Shown: positions 1-9,505, counted from the stretch's first letter. The stretch is DNA of 64,000 nucleotides from Rhodospirillales bacterium (GCA_016712375.1 JADJRE010000043.1:168842-232841); one strand, 5' to 3'. A program made the numbers and translations. Notes: a model not told the origin generated them from the sequence alone.

Positions 1-83
1 AGCGGAGCGCCACGTAGCCTGCGGCCAAGGCGCGCTCAGACTTTGTGTAACCCGAAAGGGGAAGATGTATACTGGAGGCCAAA

Positions 84-131
84 ATGACTATAAATAGAAA
101 TAGCGCGGCGGTCGTGGCATTGCAGAATCTG
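84..131 (+). pseudogene. possible flagellin 5' fragment
   Basis: The first 16 codons read MTINRNSAAVVALQNL, which closely resembles the conserved N-terminus of flagellin (MTIN-NS-A--ALQNL). Homology stops there. The frame runs on to 392 without flagellin features and overlaps the next real gene. A GGAGG-like sequence lies just before the ATG. The likely explanation is a flagellin gene cut off after its start by rearrangement. The match is short, so chance is possible. Confidence 0.35.
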
Positions 132-384
132 TATAAGCAAGGCTTGGTACCGCTTCGCCTAGTCGGCGAGGTCGATCCAGGTTGGCGCGTTGACGTTCTC
201 AGTCTTGAACGCGATGTCGTTTCGCATGAGACTTGCCGCCTTGTTCGAGAAAAACAGCAACGAAGGCTCCTGACGATGCAGCATGAACTCTCAGCGCGAG
301 TGGGCTTCGCGTCACGCCCGCAGTCGCGGAGTAACGAGCCGCTTTGCAATGATCCTTCATCATTGACAGAAGGAGATTTCGGCC

Positions 385-1743
385 ATGAGTGATGCAGCTG
401 CGACGACCGGGTTCGGCAACCAGGTCACGTACGCGGGAATGGACACGCTGGACAGCAGTGCCAGGAAAGCCTTCGAAGGCGCCCAGGGCAAGCGGGTCGA
501 TTGGAGCCGAGTCTACAGCAATTATGAAGAGGCCGCGAAACACACCGCGTATGCGTCGGCCAACAAGGTGCCGCTGTTTCCAACTGCGCGTCCGGCACCC
601 GTCGATCGCAACCTGCGCATTGAACACCTCGCCGCCGCGCTGGCCAATGGAGTTCCACGAGACGAAGTCGTCACAATGATCGATGATGGTGTTCTGCGCC
701 GGACGGGTGTAGACATCCGCGGTAGGTTCTTCGAAAACAGCGAGAAATTTGGTGTTCGTGTTCCAGTTTCTGGTTATTTCAGCCCGGAGCTGACCCTGTT
801 TGTCTGCAAGTTGATGTTGAAGGGAGCCCGTGTCGTTCCGATCACGGAACACGGCGAGGAGCCCGTTCCTTATGGCGTAACCGTTGTTGCTCCGTTCGCC
901 GACCAGGCGTTGAACGCGCTGCAAATTACCGAAGGCATTGCGCGACTGGGTCGGCAATTCCTCACGCCTGCTCAGCGTGCCCGATATGATCAGATGCGCA
1001 GCGCTGCCATCACGGAGCGTAACGAAGCTATTCCTCCCGAACTGGATCCGACCAACGAGTATGCAAGCTTCCTGCAAAGCCCGATGAGCTTACGAGATCT
1101 CTTGCGCGACAGCTATCCACGCCCAAGACAAGGCGAGGAAGTTCGCGATGATTTCGTGGCACGACTTGAGCCCGATTTGGTCGCGCTCGATGGGTTTGCT
1201 GGTATGGCCTGGGTTGGCGGCGGCGGCGCGATCGGCGACTTCGGCAACAACACCCGCGACTGGATGCTTCTCGAGGCCTTTATCAAGGGCGGCAAGCCGG
1301 TGATTGGCATCTGTTACGGCTCGATTGCACTCGCTCAGGTCAAGGACTCGCTGACGGATGCGTACCTCCTGCAAGGCCATTTCGCAACGGGTCACGGCGA
1401 GGCTGACAACTACACGGAGAATACCGCGACGATGAACCCGGATGGGACCTACAATCCCTCAGTAAGTGGCGCTGCGCCAATCAATCTCAGCGATATGCTG
1501 AAGCAGGCGATCGGGCCAGAGCAAGGAGGGTATGTCACCGAGCTTGGTCAGGCGCCTATGGCTGTCCTGAGCGGCGGCGCGATTATCACGGGCAATACCG
1601 TCGAAGATGGAGACAGTGCGGCGGACCTGTTGCTCGCTGTTAAGCTGGGTGGTCTAAAAGGGGACTATTTCATCGCGGGCGATGGACGCGGACGAGTCCT
1701 CACCAAGGACGACCCTGCGGTCGAGCGCATCGCGCGGTGGTAG
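385..1743 (+). CDS. class I glutamine amidotransferase-like (DJ-1/PfpI fold) protein
   Basis: A 452-residue protein with a clear AAGGAGA ribosome site before ATG 385. The C-terminal half looks like a class I amidotransferase/PfpI-type fold. A nucleophile elbow GICYGS places Cys at about residue 310, after a buried strand (KPVIGIC). A later GHFATGHGE segment and an ITGNT...SAADLLLA segment resemble the end of PfpI-like domains. The N-terminal 230 residues are not recognised. No signal peptide is apparent. It overlaps the DUF2795 gene by 7 bp, so the two are probably co-transcribed. The substrate is unknown, and catalytic partners of the Cys were not identified with confidence. Confidence 0.6.
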   Translation: MSDAAATTGFGNQVTYAGMDTLDSSARKAFEGAQGKRVDWSRVYSNYEEAAKHTAYASANKVPLFPTARPAPVDRNLRIEHLAAALANGVPRDEVVTMIDDGVLRRTGVDIRGRFFENSEKFGVRVPVSGYFSPELTLFVCKLMLKGARVVPITEHGEEPVPYGVTVVAPFADQALNALQITEGIARLGRQFLTPAQRARYDQMRSAAITERNEAIPPELDPTNEYASFLQSPMSLRDLLRDSYPRPRQGEEVRDDFVARLEPDLVALDGFAGMAWVGGGGAIGDFGNNTRDWMLLEAFIKGGKPVIGICYGSIALAQVKDSLTDAYLLQGHFATGHGEADNYTENTATMNPDGTYNPSVSGAAPINLSDMLKQAIGPEQGGYVTELGQAPMAVLSGGAIITGNTVEDGDSAADLLLAVKLGGLKGDYFIAGDGRGRVLTKDDPAVERIARW

Positions 1744-1958
1744 TCAGAAACTCGCCTTATCGGGCGCCGCATGCTTCGCACAGCTTGCCGCGGCGATTCA
1801 AGGGCGTCGATTTCCCTGTAAGCCAGACTGATCTCGTCGAACATGCCAAGGAGAACGGCGCCGACCAGGGCGTCTTCGAGGTGCTCAGCAAAATGCCGAG
1901 ACGCCCATATAGAAGCATGGCCGATTTGATGGAGACATACGGCGAGACGTCAGCATGA
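1737..1958 (+). CDS. DUF2795 domain protein
   Basis: A 73-residue protein starting at GTG 1737, overlapping the previous stop by 7 bp. The segment KGVDFPVSQTDLVEHAKENG, followed by a short helix and LSKMPRRPYRSMADLME, is the DUF2795 pattern: a small helical domain that starts with a GVDFP strand and has an ENGA turn. The biochemical role of this family is not established. The overlap suggests translational coupling with the amidotransferase-like gene. Confidence 0.65.
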   Translation: MVVRNSPYRAPHASHSLPRRFKGVDFPVSQTDLVEHAKENGADQGVFEVLSKMPRRPYRSMADLMETYGETSA

Positions 1959-1994
1959 CCACGACTATGGCTTCAGGATAAACACGAGATCGCT

Positions 1995-3359
1995 TTGGCA
2001 GGTCGGACCGAAGTCGCTCAACCCAAGCTGTCGGGACCCAAGAGGAACCTTGTCCTCGGCCATCTGCCGGCGTTCGCAGCAGATATGCTCGGCTTTCTCC
2101 GGCGTTGTGCGGACGAGCATGGTGACATCGTGCCTCTGCGGTTTGGCTTGGCGCGGGCGGTGCTGTTCAACCATCCCGACCAGATCGAGGAGGTATTGCT
2201 CACCCGACACCAGGACTTCGTTCGCTACCGTTTCTTCTGGCGGCACGTCACGAAGATTTTCGGCAACGGATTACTGACCAGTACCGGCGAGACATGGCGG
2301 CTCCAGCACGCGTTGATGGCGCCGGCGTTTCGCGCCGACCGGCTGGCCGCCTCGGCCGAGGACATCGTCGCCTGTGCCGAACAGCTTTCGGAACGTTGGC
2401 AAGACGGCGCAGAGTGCGACGTGCGTGACCAGATGACGCGGCTGACCTTGCGGATAGCCGCAAGGGTGCTGTTCGGCCTGGACCTTGACGATGATGCCGA
2501 TGGGATCACCCGCGCCGTCGACCGCGGCATCGCCGAGGTCTCGGATCGCTTCAAGCGCGGACTCTTTCTTCCGGACTGGCTCCCTACCGCCGGGAACCGG
2601 CGCTATATGGCCGCGGTTCGCGACTTCGACGATGCCGCTGCGGCCATCCTGGCAAAGCGGCAGACGCCGTTCCAGCCGGGTTCAGACCTGCTGTCTGCAC
2701 TGCTGCAAAGCCGCGATGGACGCGGTCAGCCAATTGATCGCCGGTTGCTGCGCGATCAGATTGTCACGCTGCTTCTCGCTGGGCACGAGACGACCGCGCT
2801 GGCCTTGACTTGGACACTTTACCTGCTGTCACGGCATCCGGAAGCGGCGGCGCGGGTCGAGGACGAGGTCGACGCGGTGCTGGGGCACGAGCTGCGGCCG
2901 GGTGCCGGGCATCTCGATCGGCTGCGCTATTTGAGCTGCTCGGTCAACGAAGCGATGCGCCTTTATCCGCCGGTCTTCCTCATCGGTCGGGAGAACGTTC
3001 GTGACGTGGAGATCGGCCGTCGCCTTCTGCCGGCGGGGACCATCTGCCTGCTGAGCCAGTGGGTGGTGCATCGCGACCCCCGCTTCTGGCGCGATCCGAA
3101 TTCCTTCAAACCCGAGCGCTGGGAAGCGGGAACAGATCCGGCTCGGCCGCGGTACGCCTACTTTCCGTTCGGCGGCGGCCCGCGCATCTGCATCGGTCGA
3201 AGCTTCGCCATGATCGAGGCGGTGCTGGTTCTCGCCACGCTCTTTCGCCGCTTCCGGCTCGTCGCATCCTGGCCGGCGCCGCCTGTCGAACCCTGCCCGT
3301 CAATCACGCTGCGACCGGCCGGCGCGGTGCGGCTCGTCGTCTCGCGGCGCCGGTCGTGA
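1995..3359 (+). CDS. cytochrome P450
   Basis: A 454-residue soluble bacterial cytochrome P450, of normal family length. The hallmarks are in order: I-helix AGHETT at residues 262-267 (oxygen activation), the ExxR pair E319/R322 in NEAMRLYPP, and the haem loop FPFGGGPRICIGR with the axial thiolate Cys at about residue 399. There is no N-terminal anchor, so it should be cytosolic and depend on a separate ferredoxin or reductase, none of which is nearby. The chosen start is TTG 1995 because the conserved N-terminal GPKRNLVLGHL segment needs it. ATG 2084 would remove that segment. The substrate cannot be told from the sequence. Its end converges with the small membrane protein gene, overlapping 56 bp. 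Confidence 0.93.
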   Translation: MAGRTEVAQPKLSGPKRNLVLGHLPAFAADMLGFLRRCADEHGDIVPLRFGLARAVLFNHPDQIEEVLLTRHQDFVRYRFFWRHVTKIFGNGLLTSTGETWRLQHALMAPAFRADRLAASAEDIVACAEQLSERWQDGAECDVRDQMTRLTLRIAARVLFGLDLDDDADGITRAVDRGIAEVSDRFKRGLFLPDWLPTAGNRRYMAAVRDFDDAAAAILAKRQTPFQPGSDLLSALLQSRDGRGQPIDRRLLRDQIVTLLLAGHETTALALTWTLYLLSRHPEAAARVEDEVDAVLGHELRPGAGHLDRLRYLSCSVNEAMRLYPPVFLIGRENVRDVEIGRRLLPAGTICLLSQWVVHRDPRFWRDPNSFKPERWEAGTDPARPRYAYFPFGGGPRICIGRSFAMIEAVLVLATLFRRFRLVASWPAPPVEPCPSITLRPAGAVRLVVSRRRS

Positions 3360-3567
3360 TCTCGCGCGCGCCGCCCATGATCAGGCCGAGCCCGACGGCC
3401 AGCAGCACGTTGAGATGCAGCATCACCTCCGCCCATTGCTGGGGCGCGGCGGGAAAGGCTTGCTCTGGCGACGGCGGCGGCGGGCCGAAGAACGTGGTGA
3501 CCAACAGCACGAACGCCGCGTAGGCGATGCCAACGGCCGCTGCCCTGGCGAGCCCGATCTTCCGCAT
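3304..3567 (-). CDS. small two-helix membrane protein
   Basis: An 87-residue protein with two hydrophobic stretches: about residues 8-27 (ARAAAVGIAYAAFVLLVTTF) and 48-66 (MLHLNVLLAVGLGLIMGGA). A Pro-rich loop (FFGPPPPSPE) joins them and the tail is basic. It is predicted to sit in the inner membrane. No family is recognised. An AGGGGTG ribosome-site-like sequence lies upstream of the start. It converges with the P450 gene, with the reading frames overlapping tail to tail. Confidence 0.6.
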   Translation of the reverse strand: MRKIGLARAAAVGIAYAAFVLLVTTFFGPPPPSPEQAFPAAPQQWAEVMLHLNVLLAVGLGLIMGGAREITTGAARRRAAPRRPVAA

Positions 3568-3698
3568 GATGCACCCCTCCGGCCAATATTGGCCGAAGAG
3601 TAGCCGGCGCGTGGTTGACGAATGCTTAAGCGGCTACCGGCGCGAGCGGGGTGACGTTACTGGCGGGCGGCTGGGTCTGGCCTGACGGACGGGTACCA

Positions 3699-3734
3699 GC
3701 GGCCAGCGGGACTGGCTCCAGTCCCGCTGGCCGC
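3699..3734. terminator. strong 15-bp stem hairpin, possible terminator
   Basis: A perfect 15-bp inverted repeat (GCGGCCAGCGGGACT and its complement) encloses a 6-nt loop. It sits in the gap upstream of the small membrane protein and downstream of the truncated gene ending at 3793. There is no U-run on either strand, so it may be a structure-only terminator or an extragenic palindrome. Confidence 0.45.
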
Positions 3735-3792
3735 ACCGAAGGTCTTGTTCCTGCACCCGGCCGTAGTGGCCGGAGCAGAACACGGCGGTAAA

Positions 3793-4248
3793 TCAATCGC
3801 CGACTATGGCGAAATTCACCAGGGCATCGGGTAGTAGTTTGCCCTGGGCGTCGATCCGCACCGCGTAGTCGAGCGGGACAGGGCGGATAGGGCTGCCCGG
3901 GTAATATGGGTCGGTCGGTATTAAGCGATAGGCGAGGCGAAACACCGAGGCGCCGGGAACCAGGCAGGCTTGGCTCACGTCGGCGGCTCCGGCAACGACG
4001 TAGTTGAACCCGCTCTCTCGGCCGACGCCCTTCACGTTCTCCAGATTGGTTAAGAAGCGGCAGGCATAGGGATCTGTGGGAACTACGGGATTGGGCGGGA
4101 TGACTTTAGCCTTCAGAAAGATGGTGCCGGTGAAGTCGATCACCTCGCTGGTGTCGCCAACGCGGGTGAAAACACTAGGTGGGAAGCTCAGGCGAAGCTG
4201 GGTAATGGTGCCGGCGGCTTGCGCAGGCAGCGAAAAGCTGACGCCTAA
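3793..4248 (-). pseudogene. 3' fragment of unknown protein cut by an IS element
   Basis: The last 151 codons of a minus-strand gene with its 5' end removed by the IS element at 4249. The visible part begins GVSFSLPAQAAG, which looks like the end of a signal peptide (hydrophobic stretch and AQA). A beta-rich segment containing FPPSVFTRVGDTSEV and a C-terminal DYAVRIDAQGKLLPDALV follow. It is probably an exported protein. The family is not recognised. The frame stays open into the IS and gives a spurious hybrid reading frame. Confidence 0.55.
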
Positions 4249-5698
4249 CAGCCCGTTGACGATGTATCCGTTGTGATCATGTCGGGTTGGCGGTGACGGC
4301 GACGATGAGGAGGGCGAAGTCGCCACGGCCGTCGGTGTCAGGGACAGCGAAGAGGAGCATCGCCAGAATCTCCTCGCTATGAACGACGAACAGCAGCACC
4401 CGGCCGCGGGCGGCGGCCTCCCTCGAGTGCCGACGCCGATCAGATGGCGCATCAGGATGCCGAGGTTGTGGCCGGCGACGTGGATCAAGTAGCGCTTGTG
4501 GACGTTTTCCCGGCCGCGAAGCCAGGTCCGCCGCATGCCGCTCTCCAGAGTGTGAGCGAACGATCGCTCGACGATCTCGGCCCGTTTTCGCATCGCCGCC
4601 TTGCCGACCGCGGGGCGGAGCCGGTTGCGGTTGGCGTAGACGGCGTCCCGCGCCTCGGGTGTCGCCGTGCCAGCGAGAGAAGCTCTTGCGCTGCGGCTCG
4701 GCGATCCGCGTCTTCCAGACACCGCCGTCGAGGTCTTTCAGCACCGCCCGGGGTGGTAGCCTTTGTCGGCGACGAGTTCGGCGGGCTCGGCCGTCGCAGG
4801 CGCGCGATCGACTGAAGCCAGGTTCGCCGCCGCCGCCTCCAGCGTGCCCGGCAACGTCGTCGTGTCGCCCTCGTCCGCCGGGTGAATCTCCGCCGCGACC
4901 ACCGCGCCGGTGTCGAGATCGACGGCGTGTTCCGGCTTGTAGGCCAGACGCGTGGTGCCGTCTTTCATCTTGGCGATCATCGCCTCGGGATCGGTCCCGC
5001 TCACCCAGTCCGCGTTGGACAGCTTCTTGCCCTTGCGGGCGCGATCGATGCGAACGAGATCGTCGGCGGACGGCGTCTCGATGCCGCTTTCCGTGGCCAT
5101 CCGCTTCAGCATCTCCCGGTAGGTCTCGCCCGTCTCCCGGCGCACGATCGTCAAGAGCGCGGCGTTCGCCTCCATGGTCGAGGCATCGACGCCGATCCGC
5201 TCGCCTTTCACCAGGCCGCGCTCGGCGAGCAGCGCCAGCACCCAGCCGAATACCGCTCGTGAACCTCGGCGGGCAGGCGCGAGCGCGTCTTCGACAGCCA
5301 GGAATGATCCGGCACCCGCTCGGTCGTCCGCAGCCGCAGGAACTCCCGCAGCGACAGCAGATCCGCACAGCGCCATTCGATCCCGCGCTCGGGTCGATGC
5401 CCTCGAAATACCCCACCATGTGCATCCGGAAGTAGCGGCCGGGCGGAACCGACGGTGCCCCCATCTTCGCCGCGTAATACGGCTTGCAGATCGTCTCGGC
5501 AAACGCGTCGAAGCCGGCCTCGATCAGCACCCCCTGAAGCCGATCGTAGAAAACATGCCCCGGCGACCGCGGCATCTCCCGCCACGTCACCACCAGATCA
5601 CCTTGCCGATCCCCCTGCCGACCCAGCGCCATCCGGGCAATCCCCAAGTCCCTGATCAACCCATGGAGTCAGAGCCGGCGGACTTCGTCAACGGGCTG
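4249..5698 (-). mobile_element. IS5-like insertion sequence, copy 1
   Basis: A 1,450-bp element matching the copy at 57204-58649 in inverted orientation. Both ends carry the terminal inverted repeat CAGCCCGTTGACGA. The flanking tetranucleotides are CTAA (left) and CTAT (right), so there is no exact target duplication. A 5'-truncated gene lies on one side and a 5'-truncated quinone reductase on the other. Copy 2 has a perfect TTAG duplication, typical of IS5-group YTAR targets. Copy 1 therefore probably marks a deletion or recombination junction. Confidence 0.85.
4277..5659 (-). pseudogene. IS5/IS4-superfamily DDE transposase, multiply frameshifted (copy 1)
   Basis: The protein is a DDE transposase beginning MIRDLGIARMALGRQ and continuing with PRSPGHVFYDRL, YFRMHMVGYFEGI, RVPDHSWLS and GVDASTMEANAA. 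The last contains a likely catalytic Asp. Continuity jumps between all three minus-strand frames (segments near 5659-5590, 5585-5210, 5250-4740 and 4740-4280), so no full-length product can be made as written. Compared with copy 2 it differs by several single-base indels. Either it is a dead transposase or the sequence has indel errors. Confidence 0.8.
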
Positions 5699-5702
5699 CT
5701 AT

Positions 5703-6513
5703 GGGATGACCGGCGGCGTCGGCGGCCTGCCGGGTTCGCTCGCCGAATTCGCGGCTGTGGACGCCGACCTGCTGGCAGCGAAGCCCGCCATCCTCGGGAT
5801 GCGCGAGGCTGCCGCGCTGCCGCTGATCTTTATCACCGCATGGGAAGGGCTGGTCGATCGCGCCGGCGTTTCGGCAGGCCAGAAGGTGCTCGTCCAAGGT
5901 TGTGGCGGTGTCGGCCACATCCGCCATCCAGATCGCCAAGAGTTTCGGTGCGGAAGTGTTTGCCGTCGATTCCGAGCGTAAGCGTGCCTTGATCGAGCAG
6001 CTCGGCGCAGCCTTCATCGATTACCAAACAGAGACCATTGCGGAATACGTGGCTCGCCATACCGGCGGCAACGGCTTCGATCTCGTCTACGATACCGTCG
6101 GCGGTGCCACGCTCGATGCGTCGTTCGAGGCCGTCCGCCGCTTCGGCCATGTCGTCAGCTGCCTTGGTTGGGGCACACATTCGCTGAGACCTCTCTCCCT
6201 GCGTGCGGCGACCTATTCCGGCGTCTTCACGCTACTGCCGCTGCTGACGGGGGAAGGTCGTGCCCATCACCGCGCCATCCTGGAGCAGGCGACACGCCTC
6301 GTCGAAGAGGGAAAGGTGGTGCCGCAGGTGGATCCTCGGCACTTCAGCCTGGAAACGGTCCGCGACGCCTATCGCGCCATCGAGGCCAAAACTGCCCGCG
6401 GGAAGATCGTCATCGAGATCGCTAGCGGCGGGCATGACGAGAACCTGCTCGACGAGGCACTCGAGGAAACCTTCCCGGCGAGCGATCCGATCGCTCCGGC
6501 GACCGGCCGCTGA
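5703..6513 (+). pseudogene. zinc-independent quinone oxidoreductase / MDR alcohol dehydrogenase, truncated and frameshifted
   Basis: The C-terminal two thirds of a medium-chain dehydrogenase/reductase of the quinone-oxidoreductase type. It starts abruptly at YGMTGGVGGLPGSLAEFAAV, directly against the IS end, so about 90 N-terminal residues are missing. The Rossmann loop VLVQGCGGVGH is followed by AIQIAKSFGAEVFAVDSE in the next frame. One extra base at about 5920-5927 breaks the frame. The rest (VYDTVGGATLDASF, FRLVEEGKVVPQV-like region) is normal. An unusual acidic tail DENLLDEALEETFPASDP follows the normal MDR end. The N-terminal part was presumably lost in the rearrangement at the IS. Confidence 0.8.
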
Positions 6514-6595
6514 ACCGGACAGTTCGGGGCACCATGCGCTCGCGCGCCCAGCTTCAAAGATCGTCGCCGCCTGACCAGACGAAAGGACTCACACG

Positions 6596-6751
6596 ATGAG
6601 CACGATCACCACCAAGGACGGCACCCAAATTTACTACAATCAATGGGGGAAGGGTCAGCCCGTTGTGTTCAGCCATGGCTGGCCGCTCAGCGCCGACGCG
6701 TTTGAAGGGCATTGTCAAAACAACTTCTATTTGCCGCACGACCGCCGATGA
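6596..6751 (+). pseudogene. alpha/beta hydrolase (haloperoxidase-like) 5' fragment
   Basis: The start MSTITTKDGTQIYYNQWGKG, followed by QPVVFSHGWPLSADAFEGH, is the N-terminus of non-haem chloroperoxidase-like alpha/beta hydrolases, including the HGWP oxyanion-hole motif. Homology ends after about 39 residues (about 6712). An unrelated 80-bp stretch follows, then the inverted IS21 end at 6795. An AAAGGA ribosome site precedes the ATG. The catalytic Ser, Asp and His are all missing, so the fragment is non-functional. Confidence 0.75.
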
Positions 6752-6794
6752 AAGTGATGTTCAGGCAGCCCCGGGTTGACGCCACTCGGCAAGA

Positions 6795-6996
6795 TGTCAA
6801 CGGCGGAGCAATTCCGGGCCACTGTGGCGGAGTAAAAGCAGGCCATTTGCGCGAGAGCGGCGCGAGACAGCAAGGGGCCCGATCGGGCCCCTTGCCGTGT
6901 CGTCGGCTTTGCCGCGAGGATCAGGGTTTGCTGATTTCGCCGGTCTCGGGATCGACGGTGTCGGCGGTGGCCTGGTTTTGCTCTGCCCGATCGGCC
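6795..6996 (-). mobile_element. inverted IS21 right-end remnant
   Basis: This stretch is the reverse complement of the last about 200 bp of the IS21 element that follows: the istB 3' tail, the GGGGCCCGATCGGGCCCC palindrome and the terminus TGTCAACGGCGGAGC. It ends abruptly where the left end of the complete copy begins (6997). It is the residue of another, oppositely oriented copy into or beside which the full element inserted. Confidence 0.8.
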
Positions 6997-7109
6997 TGTG
7001 TAGGGCGGTGACAAATTAGGCCACGTAGCGGCGGCGGTTGGTGCTGCCGCGCCGGAGCAAAATCCGGCCAGTGGTTAGGCTGTCTCCTTTGTCAGGGGGG
7101 CGGCCGGGG

Positions 7110-8609
7110 ATGTTTGCCGTGGAAGTCTACGCCGCCGTTCGGCATTTTGTTTTCATTGAGGGTAACAGCCGGCGCGAGGCGGCGCGGGTTTTCGGGCTGA
7201 GCCGTGAGACGGTTTCGAAGATGTGCCGGTTCTCGTTGCCGCCCCGCTACACGCGAACGAAGCCGGTGAAAAAGCCGAAGCTTGGGGCGCTTCTGCCGGT
7301 GATCGACGCCATTCTCGAGGCCGACGGGACGGCGCCTTCGAAGCAGCGGCATTCTGCCAAGCGGATCTTCGAGCGGCTGCGCGACGAGCACGGCTATGCC
7401 GGCGGTGTGACGGTGGTGAGGGACTACGTCCGGGTCGCTCGCGCCAAAGGCCGGGAGACCTTCGTGCCGCTGGCGCATCCCCCCGGGCACGCGCAGGTCG
7501 ACTTCGGCGAGGCGATTGGCGTGATCGGCGGCGTGGGGCAGAAGATCCACTTCTTCTGCATGGACGTGCCACAGTCGGACGCGCCGTTCGTGAAGGCCTA
7601 CCCGGCGGAGACGACGGAAGCGTTTCTCGACGGTCATGTGTCGGCGTTCGCCTTCTTTGGCGGCGTGCCGCTGTCGGTGCTTTACGACAACACGACGATC
7701 GCGGTGGCGAAGATCTGCGGTGACGGCAGGCGGGAGCGGACCCGGGCCTTCACCGAACTTCAGAGCCACTACCTGTTCCGCGACCGTTTTGGCCGTCCCG
7801 GCAAGGGCAACGACAAGGGCAAGGTCGAGGGGCTGGTGAAGTATGCCCGATTGAACTTCATGACGCCGATCCCCCAGGCGGCAAGCTTCGACGATCTCAA
7901 TGCCATGCTGCAAGAGCGCTCCCGGCGCCGACAGGGCGAACGCGCCGGTCGCCACAGCGAGACCATCGGCGAGCGTCTCGTCGCCGACCTGGAGTCCTTT
8001 CGGGATCTGCCCGCCGTGCCGCTGGAGGCGTGCGAGAAGCGGGCGGCGCGGGTCTCGTCAACCGCCCTGGTCCGCTACCGCTGCAACGACTACTCGGTGC
8101 CGACGGCATACGGCTTCCGGGATGTTGTGGTGAAGGGCTTCGTCGACGAGGTGGTGATCCTGTGTGCCGGCGAGCAGATCGCCCGACATCGCCGCGCCTA
8201 CGGCACCGGGACCTTCGTGTTCGACCCGCTGCACTACCTCGCGCTGATCGAGACGAAGCCAAATGCCCTGGACCAGGCGGCGGCGCTGAAAGACTGGGAT
8301 CTGCCGGAGGCGTTCCAGCACCTGCGCCATCTCCTCGAAGCGCGCATGGGCAACCGCGGCAAGCGGGAGTTCATCCAGGTCCTGCGGCTGATGGAGGCGA
8401 TCCCGATGGAGATCGTGGCGAGCGCGGTCACCGAAGCGATCCGGCTCGGCGCCATCGGTTTTGATGCGGTCAAGCAGATTGCTCTGGCGCGCGTCGAGCG
8501 GCGACCGGCCCGGCTCGACCTGACGGCCTATCCACATCTGCCGAGAACGGACGTCAGGATGACGACGGCGGCCGACTACGCCGTTCTCGTTCCCGGCAGG
8601 GTGGCATGA
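7110..8609 (+). CDS. istA: IS21 transposase IstA
   Basis: The DDE recombinase of IS21, 499 residues from ATG 7110, chosen because MFAVEVYAAVRHFV is the conserved family start. A helix-turn-helix (REAARVFGLSRETVSK) precedes the rve catalytic core. Its likely triad is D131 (HAQVDFGEA), D193 (VLYDNTT) and E240 (GKVEGLV). A C-terminal domain with YSVPTAYG and EALKDWDLPEA-like segments follows. Intact, unlike the second copy. Its stop overlaps the istB start (ATGA), giving translational coupling. It should act with the ATPase IstB for paired-end assembly. Confidence 0.92.
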   Translation: MFAVEVYAAVRHFVFIEGNSRREAARVFGLSRETVSKMCRFSLPPRYTRTKPVKKPKLGALLPVIDAILEADGTAPSKQRHSAKRIFERLRDEHGYAGGVTVVRDYVRVARAKGRETFVPLAHPPGHAQVDFGEAIGVIGGVGQKIHFFCMDVPQSDAPFVKAYPAETTEAFLDGHVSAFAFFGGVPLSVLYDNTTIAVAKICGDGRRERTRAFTELQSHYLFRDRFGRPGKGNDKGKVEGLVKYARLNFMTPIPQAASFDDLNAMLQERSRRRQGERAGRHSETIGERLVADLESFRDLPAVPLEACEKRAARVSSTALVRYRCNDYSVPTAYGFRDVVVKGFVDEVVILCAGEQIARHRRAYGTGTFVFDPLHYLALIETKPNALDQAAALKDWDLPEAFQHLRHLLEARMGNRGKREFIQVLRLMEAIPMEIVASAVTEAIRLGAIGFDAVKQIALARVERRPARLDLTAYPHLPRTDVRMTTAADYAVLVPGRVA

Positions 8610-9485
8610 CCGGCAAGGCGGGCGTCGAGGCGATGCCGGCGGGAACGACGAGCGGCACGCCGCAGGTTCTGCTGGCGCATCACCTGAAGCAAGCGAAGCT
8701 GCCGACCGTTCTGCGGGAATACGACAAGGTCGCGCGCGAATGCGCCGGCGACGGCGTCGATCATCCCCGCTACCTGCTGCGCCTGGTGGAGCTGGAACTG
8801 ATCGACCGGGAACGCCGAATGGTCGAGCGGCGGATCAAGGCGGCACGCTTCCCGGCGGTCAAAAGCCTCGACACCTTCGACTTCACCGCCATTCCGAGCC
8901 TCAACAAGATGCTGGTGCTCGAGCTCGCTCGATGCGAGTTCGTCCTGCGCCGCGAGAACGTCATCGCGCTCGGCAATTCCGGCACCGGCAAGACGCATGC
9001 AGCCCTGGCTCTCGGTCTTGCCGCCTGCCAGAAGGGGTTCAGCGTCGCCTTCAGCACCGCGGCCGCCCTCGTGCATCAGCTTGATGGAAGCGCGCGACGA
9101 ACGACGCCTTCTGAAGCTGCAGCGTGATCTGCAGGCGGTGAAGCTCCTGATCATCGACGAACTCGGTTACGTGCCGCTGTCCCCGACCGGGGCGGAACTT
9201 CTGTTCGAGGTGTTCTCCCAGCGCTACGAGCGCGGCTCGACCCTCGTCACGTCCAATCTGCCGTTCGAGGACTGGACCTCGGTGCTGGGATCGGAACGGC
9301 TCACCGGCGCGCTGCTCGACCGGCTGACCCACCACGTCCATATCCTCACCATGAACGGCGACAGCTACCGCCTGAAGCAATCCGCCGGACGCCGTCGTCC
9401 CGCCACCCCGGCCGATCGGGCGGAGCAAAACCAGGCCACCGCCGACACCGTCAATCCCGAGACCGGCGAAATCGGCAAGCCCTGA
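8606..9485 (+). CDS. istB: IS21 helper ATPase IstB, one frameshift
   Basis: An AAA+ ATPase helper of IS21 transposition, about 292 residues if repaired. Walker A is GNSGTGKTH, Walker B is LLIIDELGY. SNLPFEDW and LLDRLTHHVHIL are typical of IstB. An extra T at about 9078-9083 (CAGCTTGATGG where copy 2 has CAGCTGATGG) breaks the frame, so the N-terminal part ends at 9127 and the C-terminal part is read from about 9080. The overlap with istA is 4 bp. Confidence 0.88.
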
Positions 9486-9505
9486 TCCTCGAGGCAAACC
9501 GACGA

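Noticed and set aside
199..1077. 292-codon minus-strand frame over the amidotransferase-like gene
   Set aside because: Antisense shadow with low-quality composition. The plus-strand gene has a good ribosome site and a recognisable motif.
3793..4722. 309-codon protein spanning an unknown gene and the IS5-like element
   Set aside because: The frame crosses the IS terminus at 4248/4249. It is an accidental hybrid of a truncated gene and a transposase tail.
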